Part shown: positions 48,077-55,183 of the stretch, one piece after another
Numbering within the stretch: position 1 is the stretch's first letter
How the letters are laid out: each line of letters starts with the position of its first letter
NCBI RefSeq assembly: GCF_004297125.1
Contig: NZ_SCVD01000028.1
Location: 124,001 to 188,000 of the forward strand
Source: Phenylobacterium sp.
GTDB lineage: Bacteria; Pseudomonadota; Alphaproteobacteria; Caulobacterales; Caulobacteraceae
Reading direction: 5' to 3'
Length of the DNA stretch: 64,000 nucleotides
The notes under the pieces: generated by a model
Seen by the model: the letters and a program-made list of their open reading frames with translations, nothing else
What the model was told of the DNA's origin: nothing
Database searches by the model: none
Position numbers and translations under genes: made by a program

Positions 48077-49323
48077 CTGACCGTGACCGCGATCCGCCGG
48101 CGACGGACCACGTAGCCGACGGCGCCGAAGCCGACGATCATCATGGCCCAGGTCGCGGGCTCGGGGATCGCGCCGACTTCGTTCCGCGGCGGACCGCGCG
48201 GATCGTCGTCCACGATGGGACCGCCGATCAGTTGGTTGGGCGGGCGAGTCCCGCCGCCAGGCCCATCCGTCCCCGGAATCTCGGGGAAGGTCGGCTTGTC
48301 GGTGGGCGGGCTCGGCGGATTGACCGGGCCGGAAGGATCGCCGCCGCCCGGGTTCGTCGGATCGCCGCCGCCGGGATTGGTGGGACCGTTGGGATCCGTC
48401 GGGGTCGTGCCGCCTTCGCCGCCACCGCCGCCAGGACCGCCGCCTCCGACGCCGCCACCGCCGCCACCGCCGCCGCCCAGGCCGCCGAAGCCGCCCGTGG
48501 CCGGGAAGTCACCGCCGGCTTCGCCCGGAGGATCGAGGAACGTCACGCCGTCGCCGGGCGTGCCAGGATCGGTCTGGCCGCCGTCCCCACCCGTTCCGCC
48601 GCCACCGCCGCTGACGCCGCCGTTTCCATCGCCGCCGTTCGGGCCGGTAAGGCCGGGATCCTGGCCGTTCGGCTGGCCGCCGTCGCCGGAGCCGCCCGGG
48701 CCGCCGCCGCCGCCCGCGCCGCCAAGGCCGCCGCCTGCGCCCTGATCGCCAGCGCCAGCGCCACCGCCGCCGCCGCCCTGCTGGGCGCCGCCGCCTTGGT
48801 CGCCGGCGTCGGCGCCGCCGCGGAACAGGCTCAGCCGGCCGCCGTCACCCATCACCCCATTGCCTTCCATGAAGGTCGGGGCGGCGATCGCGGTGGCCGC
48901 AAACATCATGAACATCACGCCGCCGTGGCGGCTGGCCTTGCGGTGCCAGGGGTCCGTCGCGCAGATCTCGGGGCGCGCGGCCGGATGCCAGGGCGCCAGG
49001 GCGCAGATCTCGCCGTCCGGTCCCATGACCCGGCCGGGCCACATCCAGCTCCACAGCCAGCTCGTCTTCCAGAAGCGCCGGAAAGCGCTGTCCAGCTCGT
49101 TCGGCCAGGCCCAGCCGAACAGCATGGCCATCAGCCCGCGGCTGCGGCGGCGCGTGTTCGCGTCGTGGGTGGCGGTCGGCCACATCCAGCCCAGCAGGCT
49201 GGCGAGCCATCCGGCGCCGCGGCCTTCCTCGGTGTCGCGGGGCTCGGGCCACACCCAGGCCAGCAGCGCGGCCTTGCGGCTACGGGCATGGGCCCGGTCG
49301 TTCCTGATCGCTTCGACGCTCAT
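48073..49323 (-). CDS. PEPxxWA-CTERM protein with four W-x-W-P repeats and a glycine-rich region
   Basis: 416 residues from ATG 49323. The N-terminal 120 residues have four spaced motifs: LLAWVWP, LLGWMWP, LFGWAWP and LWSWMWP. A hydrophobic stretch near residue 140 (GGVMFMMFAATAIAAPTF) looks like an internal signal or anchor. The next 190 residues are mostly Gly with Asn, Gln, Asp, Pro and Thr. The C-terminus is IPEPATWAMMIVGFG with a VVRRRR tail. No N-terminal signal peptide is seen, so topology is unclear. The stop lies within a dispersed repeat. I know no described protein with this architecture. Confidence 0.8.
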   Translation of the reverse strand: MSVEAIRNDRAHARSRKAALLAWVWPEPRDTEEGRGAGWLASLLGWMWPTATHDANTRRRSRGLMAMLFGWAWPNELDSAFRRFWKTSWLWSWMWPGRVMGPDGEICALAPWHPAARPEICATDPWHRKASRHGGVMFMMFAATAIAAPTFMEGNGVMGDGGRLSLFRGGADAGDQGGGAQQGGGGGGAGAGDQGAGGGLGGAGGGGGPGGSGDGGQPNGQDPGLTGPNGGDGNGGVSGGGGGTGGDGGQTDPGTPGDGVTFLDPPGEAGGDFPATGGFGGLGGGGGGGGGVGGGGPGGGGGEGGTTPTDPNGPTNPGGGDPTNPGGGDPSGPVNPPSPPTDKPTFPEIPGTDGPGGGTRPPNQLIGGPIVDDDPRGPPRNEVGAIPEPATWAMMIVGFGAVGYVVRRRRIAVTVS

Positions 49324-49891
49324 CGGCGTTGCGCCCCACCGACGTCGCAATCGGACGCACTCATCGCTTCGACGCGCACTTGCCGTTCCACTTTAAGCCT
49401 ACGAGGCGGGCAAGATCCCCCCCGGGAGACACCGCCAATGGCGTAGGTGCCGCATTTCCGCCCGAAAGTCGTTAACGGCGACGGGGTCGCGACGCTTTGT
49501 CTCGCTTCGGCCTGCGCCGCATAGTCCACGAAAACGGGCGCCGCGCCGGCGGCGCCGCGTCCCACTCCGCCCGAGAATCCGTGCCAGTTCACCGGCATTG
49601 GACCTGCTCCCGTTTCAGCGCAGCGCGGGGGATCGCAGCGCAGTCATCCAAGCTTCACAGTGCGCCGACGAGAGATGGCGCCGCAATGAAACACAATTGG
49701 CAGGGGAAATTCGCTTTGAGAGGGAATGCCCCGACGCAAGCCACTCGAAGCAAGATACGGACCAAGCTCTGCCTTGGATGCGTCGGCCCCATTTTTCTCG
49801 CCCTGGGCCCCTTTCGCGCCGTGCGCGGGGCCGGCGGGAGCCGCCGTCCGTCCCGTTTTGAAGCAGGCGCGGCACAACGGCGTCGCGCACG
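49324..49891. other. Gap of about 570 bases with no supported gene
   Basis: Short frames on both strands lack ribosome-binding sites and family resemblance. A leftward frame ends at 49320 with TGA overlapping the ATG of the W-x-W-P gene, and just upstream the sequence GCGTCGAAGCGAT of its start region is repeated. An upstream short coupled ORF is possible but unproved. Around 49683-49760 the DNA is locally AT-richer with an ATG (49686) that I cannot support as a gene. Confidence 0.5.
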
Positions 49892-49915
49892 AAAAAGGGC
49901 CCGCGAGGGGCCCTT
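49892..49915 (-). terminator. Terminator of small membrane protein gene, copy 1
   Basis: On the minus strand AAGGGCCCC-TCGC-GGGCCC is followed by TTTTTCG. The same hairpin ends copies 2 and 3. Confidence 0.9.
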
Positions 49916-49943
49916 GTCCGAAGCCTGAGGAGAGGCCCGAGGG

Positions 49944-50051
49944 TTAGACGCCGAGGCCGGCGGTGGCGAAGGCGGTCAGCATGCCGACGATCAGCAGGGC
50001 GACGGGGGCGAAGCGGTCGGCTTGGCGTTCGATGTTGGCGAAGAAGGTCAT
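49944..50051 (-). CDS. 35-residue single-pass membrane protein, copy 1
   Basis: ATG at 50051 follows AAGGTGTGTGTC, giving a good Shine-Dalgarno spacing. The product starts MTFFANIERQADRFAPVALL and ends in a hydrophobic helix finishing TAGLGV, so a short charged N-terminal arm precedes one membrane span. It is a stand-alone transcription unit with its own leader and terminator. The nearly identical copy 2 and the related copy 3 make coding very likely. Size, hydrophobicity and duplicated structured leader recall type I toxin peptides or stress-induced small membrane proteins, but no homologue is known to me. Confidence 0.75.
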   Translation of the reverse strand: MTFFANIERQADRFAPVALLIVGMLTAFATAGLGV

Positions 50052-50174
50052 GACACACACCTTGAGTTTGGTTCCTGGGGAACCCCGGGGGAGCGGGGCC
50101 GTCCGTCTGGACAACCCCTATCTACCACCATCTGAACACTGCATAGATCAGCGATTTCGCCTGACCACTATGCG
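50052..50174 (-). promoter_or_regulatory. Conserved promoter and structured leader, copy 1
   Basis: Reading leftward: an upstream block (minus-strand complement of 50146-50174) ending GCTGATC, a -10-like TAGATA, a small hairpin GTCC-AGAC-GGAC (50101-50112), a CCCCG/CGGGG pairing region, and the ribosome-binding site AAGGTGTGTGTC. The order and spacing are the same in copies 2 and 3. Confidence 0.65.
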
Positions 50175-50201
50175 ATTGCGCATATGCCCTGTCGCCGCGC
50201 C

Positions 50202-50864
50202 TCAGCCGACCCGCATGGAAAGCTCGACGTCCTCGCCGAACGGGGTCGACATATAGCCCGCCGTCGAGCGCACGCGCGCCAGGTAGTCGGGACTGTAGTC
50301 GGCGTTGTCGGCCACGATCAGCGCGCCGGGCCGGAGGCGGGCCTCCAACAGGCTCAGGATGTCGGGATAGAGCCCCTTGGCGCCGTCGAGCAGGACCAGA
50401 TCGATCTCGTCCGGGAGATCGACGCTCAGCGTCTCCAGCGCGTCGCCCTCGCGGATCTCCACGAGGTCGATGAGGCCGCCGGCCGTCAGGTTCTCCCGCG
50501 CCCGCGTCACCTTGGAGGGTTCGAACTCGCTGGTGATCAGGCGACCGCCGCCGTTGTCCCGCAGCGCGGCGGCCAGATGCAGGGTCGAGATCCCGAACGA
50601 GGTCCCGAACTCGACGATGGTCCGCGCCGCACAGCTCCGCGCCAGCATGTAGAGCAGCAGGCCCACCTCCCGCGACACCGGCAGCGGGTAATCCTTCAGG
50701 GCGCCATAGAAGTCGCGGTAGCCGGTCTTGCTCTGCATGAGCTGCGCCCGCGCGTCGGGCGACAGCGACGCGAACGCCGGGTTCGCGGCCGGCGAAGCCG
50801 CGTCGGCCTCGCCGAACAGGCGCTCCAGCAGCGGCGCGAGGGGGGTGTTTGTCAGGGTGGTCAT
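50202..50864 (-). CDS. O-methyltransferase (COMT-like), class I
   Basis: 220 residues. SAM motif I is IVEFGTSFGISTLHLAAAL near residue 90, followed by RLITSEFEPSKVTRARENL and LVLLDGAKGLYPDIL, the classic bacterial O-methyltransferase pattern. The substrate is probably a small hydroxylated aromatic, but this is inference. It is divergent from a TetR gene across a 94-base gap with a palindrome, so it is the likely regulatory target. Confidence 0.88.
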   Translation of the reverse strand: MTTLTNTPLAPLLERLFGEADAASPAANPAFASLSPDARAQLMQSKTGYRDFYGALKDYPLPVSREVGLLLYMLARSCAARTIVEFGTSFGISTLHLAAALRDNGGGRLITSEFEPSKVTRARENLTAGGLIDLVEIREGDALETLSVDLPDEIDLVLLDGAKGLYPDILSLLEARLRPGALIVADNADYSPDYLARVRSTAGYMSTPFGEDVELSMRVG

Positions 50865-50913
50865 GCAAGCCTCCGGGCTCGAAACAAGGCGTCGTTGCGC
50901 CCGGCCCGAAAAT

Positions 50914-50929
50914 GCGACTAATTCGTCGC
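50914..50929. promoter_or_regulatory. Palindrome in the methyltransferase/TetR gap
   Basis: GCGAC-TAATTC-GTCGC is an inverted repeat (5-bp arms, near-palindromic centre AATT) midway between the two divergent genes. It is the best candidate for the TetR operator. Confidence 0.55.
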
Positions 50930-50958
50930 CTTACCTATTCGCATTGCCGGACGGCTCG

Positions 50959-51603
50959 ATGTCGCTTCGCCCAACCCCCGAAATTTCCTCGAGAAAACGA
51001 CCAAAGCAGACGCGCTCGGCCGAGCTGGTCTCCGCCATCCTAGAGGCCGCGGTTCAGGTTCTGGCGCAGGAGGGCGCCCAGCGCTTCACCACCGCCCGCG
51101 TGGCCGAGAAGGCCGGCGTCAGCGTGGGGTCCCTCTACCAGTACTTCCCCAACAAGGCGGCGATCCTGTTCCGGCTCCAGAGCGACGAGTGGCGCCAGAC
51201 CACCGATCTGCTGCGCCGGATCCTGGAGGACACCAGCCGGCCGCCGCTGGTGCGCTTGCGCGCCCTGGTCCACGCCTTCGTGCAGTCCGAGTGCGACGAG
51301 GCCGCCATGCGCGTGGCGCTCAGCGACGCCGCCCCGCTCTATCGCGACGCCCCCGAGGCCCAGGCGGCGCGCGGGTCCGCCGGCCGCGCCGTCGAGGCCT
51401 TCATGCGTGAGACGCTGCCCGCCGCCGCCGAGCCCGTCCGCACCTTGGCCAGCGACCTGATCAAGAACGCGCTCAGCCAGCTGGGGAAACAGTTTTCCGA
51501 GACGCCCCGGTCGCCGGCTGAGATCGAAAGCTACGCCGACGCCATGGCCGACATGTTCTGCGCCTACCTCGACCGTCTGGCCTCCGAGGGCGCCGGGCGC
51601 TAG
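50959..51603 (+). CDS. TetR/AcrR family transcriptional regulator
   Basis: 214 residues from ATG 50959 (MSLRPTPEISSRKRPKQTRS). The helix-turn-helix is VAEKAGVSVGSLYQYFPNK. The C-terminal domain (FVQSECDEAAMRVAL) resembles the TetR group with a DUF-like ligand pocket common in proteobacteria. It lies head-to-head with the O-methyltransferase. The terminator of small-protein copy 2 begins 9 bases after its stop and may serve both strands. Confidence 0.9.
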   Translation: MSLRPTPEISSRKRPKQTRSAELVSAILEAAVQVLAQEGAQRFTTARVAEKAGVSVGSLYQYFPNKAAILFRLQSDEWRQTTDLLRRILEDTSRPPLVRLRALVHAFVQSECDEAAMRVALSDAAPLYRDAPEAQAARGSAGRAVEAFMRETLPAAAEPVRTLASDLIKNALSQLGKQFSETPRSPAEIESYADAMADMFCAYLDRLASEGAGR

Positions 51604-51612
51604 ACGCCCACG

Positions 51613-51636
51613 AAAAAGGGCCCGCGAGGGGCCCTT
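51613..51636 (-). terminator. Terminator of small membrane protein gene, copy 2
   Basis: Same hairpin as copy 1: AAGGGCCCC-TCGC-GGGCCC then TTTTTCG on the minus strand. It may also end the TetR transcript on the other strand. Confidence 0.9.
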
Positions 51637-51664
51637 GTCCGAAGCCTGAGGAGAGGCCCGAGGG

Positions 51665-51772
51665 TTAGACGCCGAGGCCGGCGGTGGCGAAGGCGGTCAG
51701 CATGCCGACGATCAGCAGGGCGATGGGGGCGAAGCGGTCGGCTTGGCGTTCGATGTTGGCGAAGAAGGTCAT
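51665..51772 (-). CDS. 35-residue single-pass membrane protein, copy 2
   Basis: The product differs from copy 1 by a single conservative Val to Ile change in the membrane span (APVALL versus APIALL). ATG, AAGGTGTGTGTC ribosome-binding site, leader and terminator are all kept. It is separated from copy 1 by the O-methyltransferase and TetR genes, as if a segment of about 300 bases had been duplicated around them, or the pair inserted between duplicates. Confidence 0.75.
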   Translation of the reverse strand: MTFFANIERQADRFAPIALLIVGMLTAFATAGLGV

Positions 51773-51895
51773 GACACACACCTTGAGTTTTGGGTCTTGG
51801 GAACCCCGGGGGAGCGGGGCCGTCCGTCTGGACAACCTCTATCTACCACCATCTGAACACTGCACAGATCAGCGATTTCGCCTGACCGCTATGCG
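51773..51895 (-). promoter_or_regulatory. Conserved promoter and structured leader, copy 2
   Basis: Same elements as copy 1: hairpin GTCC-AGAC-GGAC at 51822-51833, -10-like TAGATA, and the upstream block at 51867-51895 placed 95 bases from the ATG, exactly as in copy 1. The short stretch just upstream of the ribosome-binding site (51788-51801) is the most diverged part. Confidence 0.65.
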
Positions 51896-51927
51896 TTTGC
51901 GCACATCCCCTGTCGCCCAAAGGAAAA

Positions 51928-51949
51928 GGGCGCCGCTGGCGCGGCGCCC
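51928..51949 (-). terminator. Terminator of the glycine-zipper protein gene
   Basis: GGGCGCCGC (51928-51936) and GCGGCGCCC (51941-51949) form a 9-bp stem with a 4-base loop; on the minus strand it is followed by TTTTCCTTT. Confidence 0.9.
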
Positions 51950-51976
51950 TTCCCTCACGGTTCGGCGGTCCGCCCG

Positions 51977-52351
51977 TTAGCGGCGGTAGCCGTAGCCGTA
52001 GTTGTCGTAGCCATAGCGGCTGTCGGTCCGGCCGTAGTAGCCGCGGTCGCTCGTGCGGTAGCGGCTGTTGCCGTAGTAGGGCTGCGACTGGCGATAGCCG
52101 TAGCCGCTGCGGTAGTGCTTGCGGTCGTTGCCCTTGTCGACGGCGACGCCCAGGGCCGCACCGGCCACCGCGCCGATGGCGACGGATTCGGTCTTGCCGT
52201 TGCCCACCGCCGCGCCGGCGACGCCGCCCAGCAGCGCACCCAGCAGGGCGCTTTCGGTCTTCGACGTGCCCGCCGCGGCCTGGCTGGCCGGCAGGGCGAC
52301 GGCGCCGGCGACCATCAGGGCCATCGCGGCTTTGATCATCTTGTTGGTCAT
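51977..52351 (-). CDS. Glycine-zipper family exported protein
   Basis: 124 residues from ATG 52351 after AAAGGAG. Signal peptide MTNKMIKAAMALMVAG to ASQAAAG. A glycine-zipper segment follows (ALLGALLGGVAGAAVGNG, AIGAVAGAALGVAVDKG). The C-terminal 50 residues are almost entirely Tyr, Gly, Arg and Ser (RSGYGYRQSQPYYG). It is similar in plan to the protein at 34546-35322 but shorter. Probably an outer membrane or cell-surface lipophilic protein. Confidence 0.85.
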   Translation of the reverse strand: MTNKMIKAAMALMVAGAVALPASQAAAGTSKTESALLGALLGGVAGAAVGNGKTESVAIGAVAGAALGVAVDKGNDRKHYRSGYGYRQSQPYYGNSRYRTSDRGYYGRTDSRYGYDNYGYGYRR

Positions 52352-52483
52352 GGCTCTAACTCCTTTGCCTGCGCCGGCGCCCGGACCTGGGCTGGATCGG
52401 CGATCTTGAGCCTGAGGTTAGAGCCCCCCGCCTGAACCCACTCGGGCCCCTCCGTTCATTCTCACGTCATGTTGGCGGCCACG

Positions 52484-52506
52484 AAAAAGGGCCCGCGAGG
52501 GCCCTT
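52484..52506 (-). terminator. Terminator of small membrane protein gene, copy 3
   Basis: On the minus strand AAGGGCCC-TCGC-GGGCCC is followed by TTTTTCG, one base shorter than in copies 1 and 2. Confidence 0.9.
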
Positions 52507-52536
52507 GGACGTTCCGGGAGAGTGGAGGGTCGACGC

Positions 52537-52653
52537 CTAGGCGACGCCCACCACGCCGACGGCCGCGAAGGCGACCACCAGCCCGAACATCGCCGTCGTC
52601 AGAACGGCGGGGGCCGCTCTTTGGATCAGACGCTGGATCAACGGGAAGGTCAT
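52537..52653 (-). CDS. 38-residue single-pass membrane protein, copy 3 (divergent)
   Basis: ATG at 52653 follows AGGTGTGTGTC, as in copies 1 and 2. The product starts MTFPLIQRLIQRAAPAV and ends in a hydrophobic helix with VGVVGVA. Only the MTF start and the basic-arm-plus-helix plan are shared with the other two, yet the leader and terminator remain alike. This is the pattern expected of an older paralogue whose regulation is conserved. Confidence 0.7.
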   Translation of the reverse strand: MTFPLIQRLIQRAAPAVLTTAMFGLVVAFAAVGVVGVA

Positions 52654-52769
52654 GACACACACCTGAAGTTCTGGGGGGCCCCGGGGGAGCGGGGCGTCCG
52701 TCTGGACAAGCTCTTTGTAGCAGGGCCGCCGACTCGCACCGATCAGCATCTTCGCTGAATAGCTATGCG
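52654..52769 (-). promoter_or_regulatory. Conserved promoter and structured leader, copy 3
   Basis: Hairpin GTCC-AGAC-GGAC at 52696-52707, a GGGG/CCCC region beside it, -10-like TACAAA, and the upstream block with GATCAGC and CTATGCG at 52741-52769, 88 bases from the ATG. These blocks stand out because the surrounding DNA and the protein have diverged from copies 1 and 2. Confidence 0.6.
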
Positions 52770-52815
52770 TTTTTGGTGCAGACGCTCATCCCTCGGTATA
52801 GGCGCCCAACACGGC

Positions 52816-52850
52816 GAAGAGCCCCCGGCCGCCAGGACCAGGGGCTCTTC
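52816..52850. repeat. 10-bp perfect inverted repeat
   Basis: GAAGAGCCCC (52816-52825) pairs with GGGGCTCTTC (52841-52850) around a 15-base loop. It lies downstream of the leftward lipoprotein gene and upstream of small-protein copy 3, so it is probably a terminator for the former, though without a T run. Confidence 0.6.
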
Positions 52851-52918
52851 ACGCGTCCGCGAACCGGAACAAGGCATCCACTCAGGCTTCGCGGCCGCGA
52901 GGGACGGACGGTCCGCCG

Positions 52919-53161
52919 CTACTTCGACGGGCTGGTGTCGGGCGTGTTGGCCGTGGTCGCGCCGCCGTCGGCGTTGCCGGCCTGCTGTTCGACCGCGTCG
53001 GCCTGGGCGTTCAAGGCCTTTTCCTGCGGCTCGCTGGGGGTCGCGGCGGCCTGGGACTCCAGGGCGTCGGCCTTGGCCTCGGCCTGCTTGTCGGCGGGGC
53101 TGTTGCACGCGGCGAGACTGGCGGCCGCACAGGCGGCGACGGCGAGGGTCAGGATGCGCAT
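52919..53161 (-). CDS. Small lipoprotein
   Basis: 80 residues from ATG 53161, with GGAGA upstream. The signal peptide ends in the lipobox SLAAC (Cys at residue 19). The mature part is acidic and rich in Ala, Gln, Asp and Glu, with helical repeats (KADALESQAAATPSEPQEKA). The family is not recognised; similar Ala/Gln-rich small lipoproteins occur in Caulobacterales. Confidence 0.75.
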   Translation of the reverse strand: MRILTLAVAACAAASLAACNSPADKQAEAKADALESQAAATPSEPQEKALNAQADAVEQQAGNADGGATTANTPDTSPSK

Positions 53162-53376
53162 CGAGCATTCTCCATTGCTTTGCGAGGAAGCTTGAGCGCC
53201 TGAGCGGGCGTTTGGTTTCCGGCGCGCTGACGATTTCGTGAACGCCAAGCCGGCGCGGGAGGCGGAGCGCCAAGCCGGACAACGGAGCGCGACGCCTCTT
53301 CCGAAACGCCCCGGCTCCGCGCATGATGCCGCCAGGTCCGGGGCCCTCCGGGCGCGCTGCTCGGGGAGGTCGTTCG

Positions 53377-53673
53377 ATGTTGTTCGTGATCCTGTCGATC
53401 GCCCTGCATGCGGCCGGCGGCGAGCCGGGCGCGACCTCGCCCAAGGGGGTCATGACGCCGGTGACCGGCATCCCCGGCGAACCGCCCTACGGCATCGTCG
53501 AGGGCCGGCACATCCCCAAGGGCAAGCAGGTGTGCTTCCGCGATCCGGTGTCGGGATCCAAGATCCCCACCCGGCGCTGCATGAGCCGCGAGGCGTTCGA
53601 GCAGCGGCAGCAGGACGCCAAGGACCACCTGGACGCCATCCAGCGCGACGCCCGGGTCCAGGCCGGCATGTGA
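53377..53673 (+). CDS. Small exported protein of unknown function
   Basis: 98 residues from ATG 53377, following GGGGAGG (53363-53369). A short hydrophobic N-terminus (MLFVILSIALHAAGG) is followed by a region with two cysteines and the pattern KQVCFRDPVSGSKIPTRRCM, then a charged helix (SREAFEQRQQDAKDHLDAIQ). This C-x-G-S-x-x-P-x-R-x-C arrangement recurs in small secreted proteins of alphaproteobacteria with no known role. Confidence 0.75.
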   Translation: MLFVILSIALHAAGGEPGATSPKGVMTPVTGIPGEPPYGIVEGRHIPKGKQVCFRDPVSGSKIPTRRCMSREAFEQRQQDAKDHLDAIQRDARVQAGM

Positions 53674-53719
53674 GTGGACCCGGCGGGCGGCGCACTGCCG
53701 CCGCGCCGGACGCGGTCGA

Positions 53720-54241
53720 TCAGGCGGCCTGGGTCTGGCCGCCGGCCAGGTAGTCCATCTTGCCCAGGGGCACGCCCTGCTGGCGCAGCAGGCCGTAGGC
53801 CGTGACCACGTGGAAGTGGAAGTTCGGCAGCGAGAACTGCAGCAGGAAGTCGCGGGCCGTGAAGCTCAGCGTGCGGCTGGGCGTGACCAGCTCGACGATC
53901 CGGTTGTCGTCTCCGTTCACCTGCTCCGGCTTGATCGACTCCACGAAGGCGATGGTCCTGGCGATGCGGTCCTTGACCTCCGCCCAGGTGGTCTCGGTGT
54001 CGGGCATGCTGGGCGGGGCGATCCCGGCCAGGCGCGCCGCGCCGCCCTTGGCCGCGTCGCTGGCCAGCTGCACCTGGCGGGTCAGGGGCGCCATGTCCGG
54101 CGCGAGCCGCGCGTCCAGGTAGGCCGCCGGATCGCCGCCGCCCGCCGTCGCGTGGGCCTCGGCCTTCTCCAGGATCGCCGCCAGGTTCTTCAGCATCAGC
54201 GCATAGCCGGGGATCGAAGCGTCATAGAGCGACAGGGCCAT
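53720..54241 (-). CDS. DUF1993 family protein
   Basis: 173 residues from ATG 54241. The opening MALSLYDASIPGYALMLKNL and the late SLPNFHFHVVTAYGLLRQQG match DUF1993, a DinB-like four-helix family of unknown function. Histidines in FHFHVV could bind metal. It is divergent from the following small gene. Confidence 0.85.
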   Translation of the reverse strand: MALSLYDASIPGYALMLKNLAAILEKAEAHATAGGGDPAAYLDARLAPDMAPLTRQVQLASDAAKGGAARLAGIAPPSMPDTETTWAEVKDRIARTIAFVESIKPEQVNGDDNRIVELVTPSRTLSFTARDFLLQFSLPNFHFHVVTAYGLLRQQGVPLGKMDYLAGGQTQAA

Positions 54242-54369
54242 CGGGCTCTCCAAGGTACAGGTTGAAGGTGCGCAGATGGGCCTCCGCGCCGGCCCGCGTA
54301 AGCCGGGCGACGCCGCGATTTTTTCTAACGCCTCGCATCCGTCCGCGCGCGCCGCGAGTTGTGGGTTTC

Positions 54370-54654
54370 ATGACCTACGCGAACAAGTGGCTTCGGCTGA
54401 ACTTCTCGATGATGCAGCTCGGCGCCGAGGCGAGCGGGGTCATGGCCCTCCGCATGATGAAGCTGGCCGGCGGCGGCGCGGCGGCGGCCGCGGAGGCCGA
54501 GTTGATGGTGTCCGAGAAGATCCTCGCCACCGCCGAAATCCAGCGCAAGGCCTGGGCGGCCGCCTTTGCGGGCGCGTCGCACCTCACCCCCCAGCGCACG
54601 GTCGCCCTCTACCGTCGCAAGGTGCGCGCCAACCGACGCCGCCTGGGCGCCTGA
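54370..54654 (+). CDS. Small helical protein, phasin-like
   Basis: 94 residues from ATG 54370. It is helical throughout and Ala/Met-rich (MMQLGAEASGVMALRMMKLA, AEAELMVSEKILATAEIQRK) with a basic C-terminus (RRKVRANRRRLGA). The pattern resembles phasin-type granule proteins, but the match is by composition only and no Shine-Dalgarno sequence is strong. Moderate confidence that it is coding. Confidence 0.6.
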   Translation: MTYANKWLRLNFSMMQLGAEASGVMALRMMKLAGGGAAAAAEAELMVSEKILATAEIQRKAWAAAFAGASHLTPQRTVALYRRKVRANRRRLGA

Positions 54655-54793
54655 ACGCTTCCCCTGCCCGCACCAGGTCGCGGTGGACCGGGCCGATCTC
54701 CGCCCGAGGCCCGCCGTTCGCAGAAATGTCGGGAAAACCGCCCGCCGCCCGTCCTAGGCTGGCGGCGCACGCCACGCTTCGAGGGACCGACCG

Positions 54794-55183
54794 ATGCTCT
54801 ACGCCATCCTGGCCTATCACGACGAGACGGAGGTCAAGTCGATGAGCGAGGCGGAGGACGCCGCCCTGATGGACCGCCTGATGGGCGTCCACGACCGCCA
54901 CGCGGGCCGGCTGGGCCCGGCCGCCCGCCTTGGCGCCACCCAGCTGGCCGCCGTGGTGGGCCCCAAGGGCCTCGTCACCGACGGCCCCTTCGCCGAGACC
55001 AAGGAGAGCATGCTGGGCTTCTACGTCATCGACTGCGCCGACCGCGCCCAGGCCATCGCCGCGGCGCAGGACCTGAAGGCCGCCAACCCCGGCGCCATCT
55101 ACGAGATCCGCCCCATCGTGACCTATCTCCCCGGGGCCGCCTTCCCGCGCACCGACGCCGGGCTGGAGCTGGTCAGGCCCTGA
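54794..55183 (+). CDS. YciI/DGPF-domain family protein
   Basis: 129 residues. The DGPF-type motif appears as VTDGPFAETKESMLGFYV, and the C-terminal EIRPIVTYLPG is typical of the YCII-related superfamily. These small dimeric proteins often accompany ECF sigma factors, but none is encoded beside this one. The stop overlaps the ohrR end by 11 bases (convergent). Confidence 0.88.
   Translation: MLYAILAYHDETEVKSMSEAEDAALMDRLMGVHDRHAGRLGPAARLGATQLAAVVGPKGLVTDGPFAETKESMLGFYVIDCADRAQAIAAAQDLKAANPGAIYEIRPIVTYLPGAAFPRTDAGLELVRP

Noticed and set aside
49686..49947. Short overlapping frames on the plus strand before small-protein copy 1
   Set aside because: No Shine-Dalgarno sequence, odd composition, and they run through the strong terminator hairpin of the leftward gene.
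49892..52506. GGGCCC hairpins as insertion-sequence ends
   Set aside because: Each is followed by a T run on the minus strand and sits just downstream of a small ORF, so they are terminators; no transposase is present.
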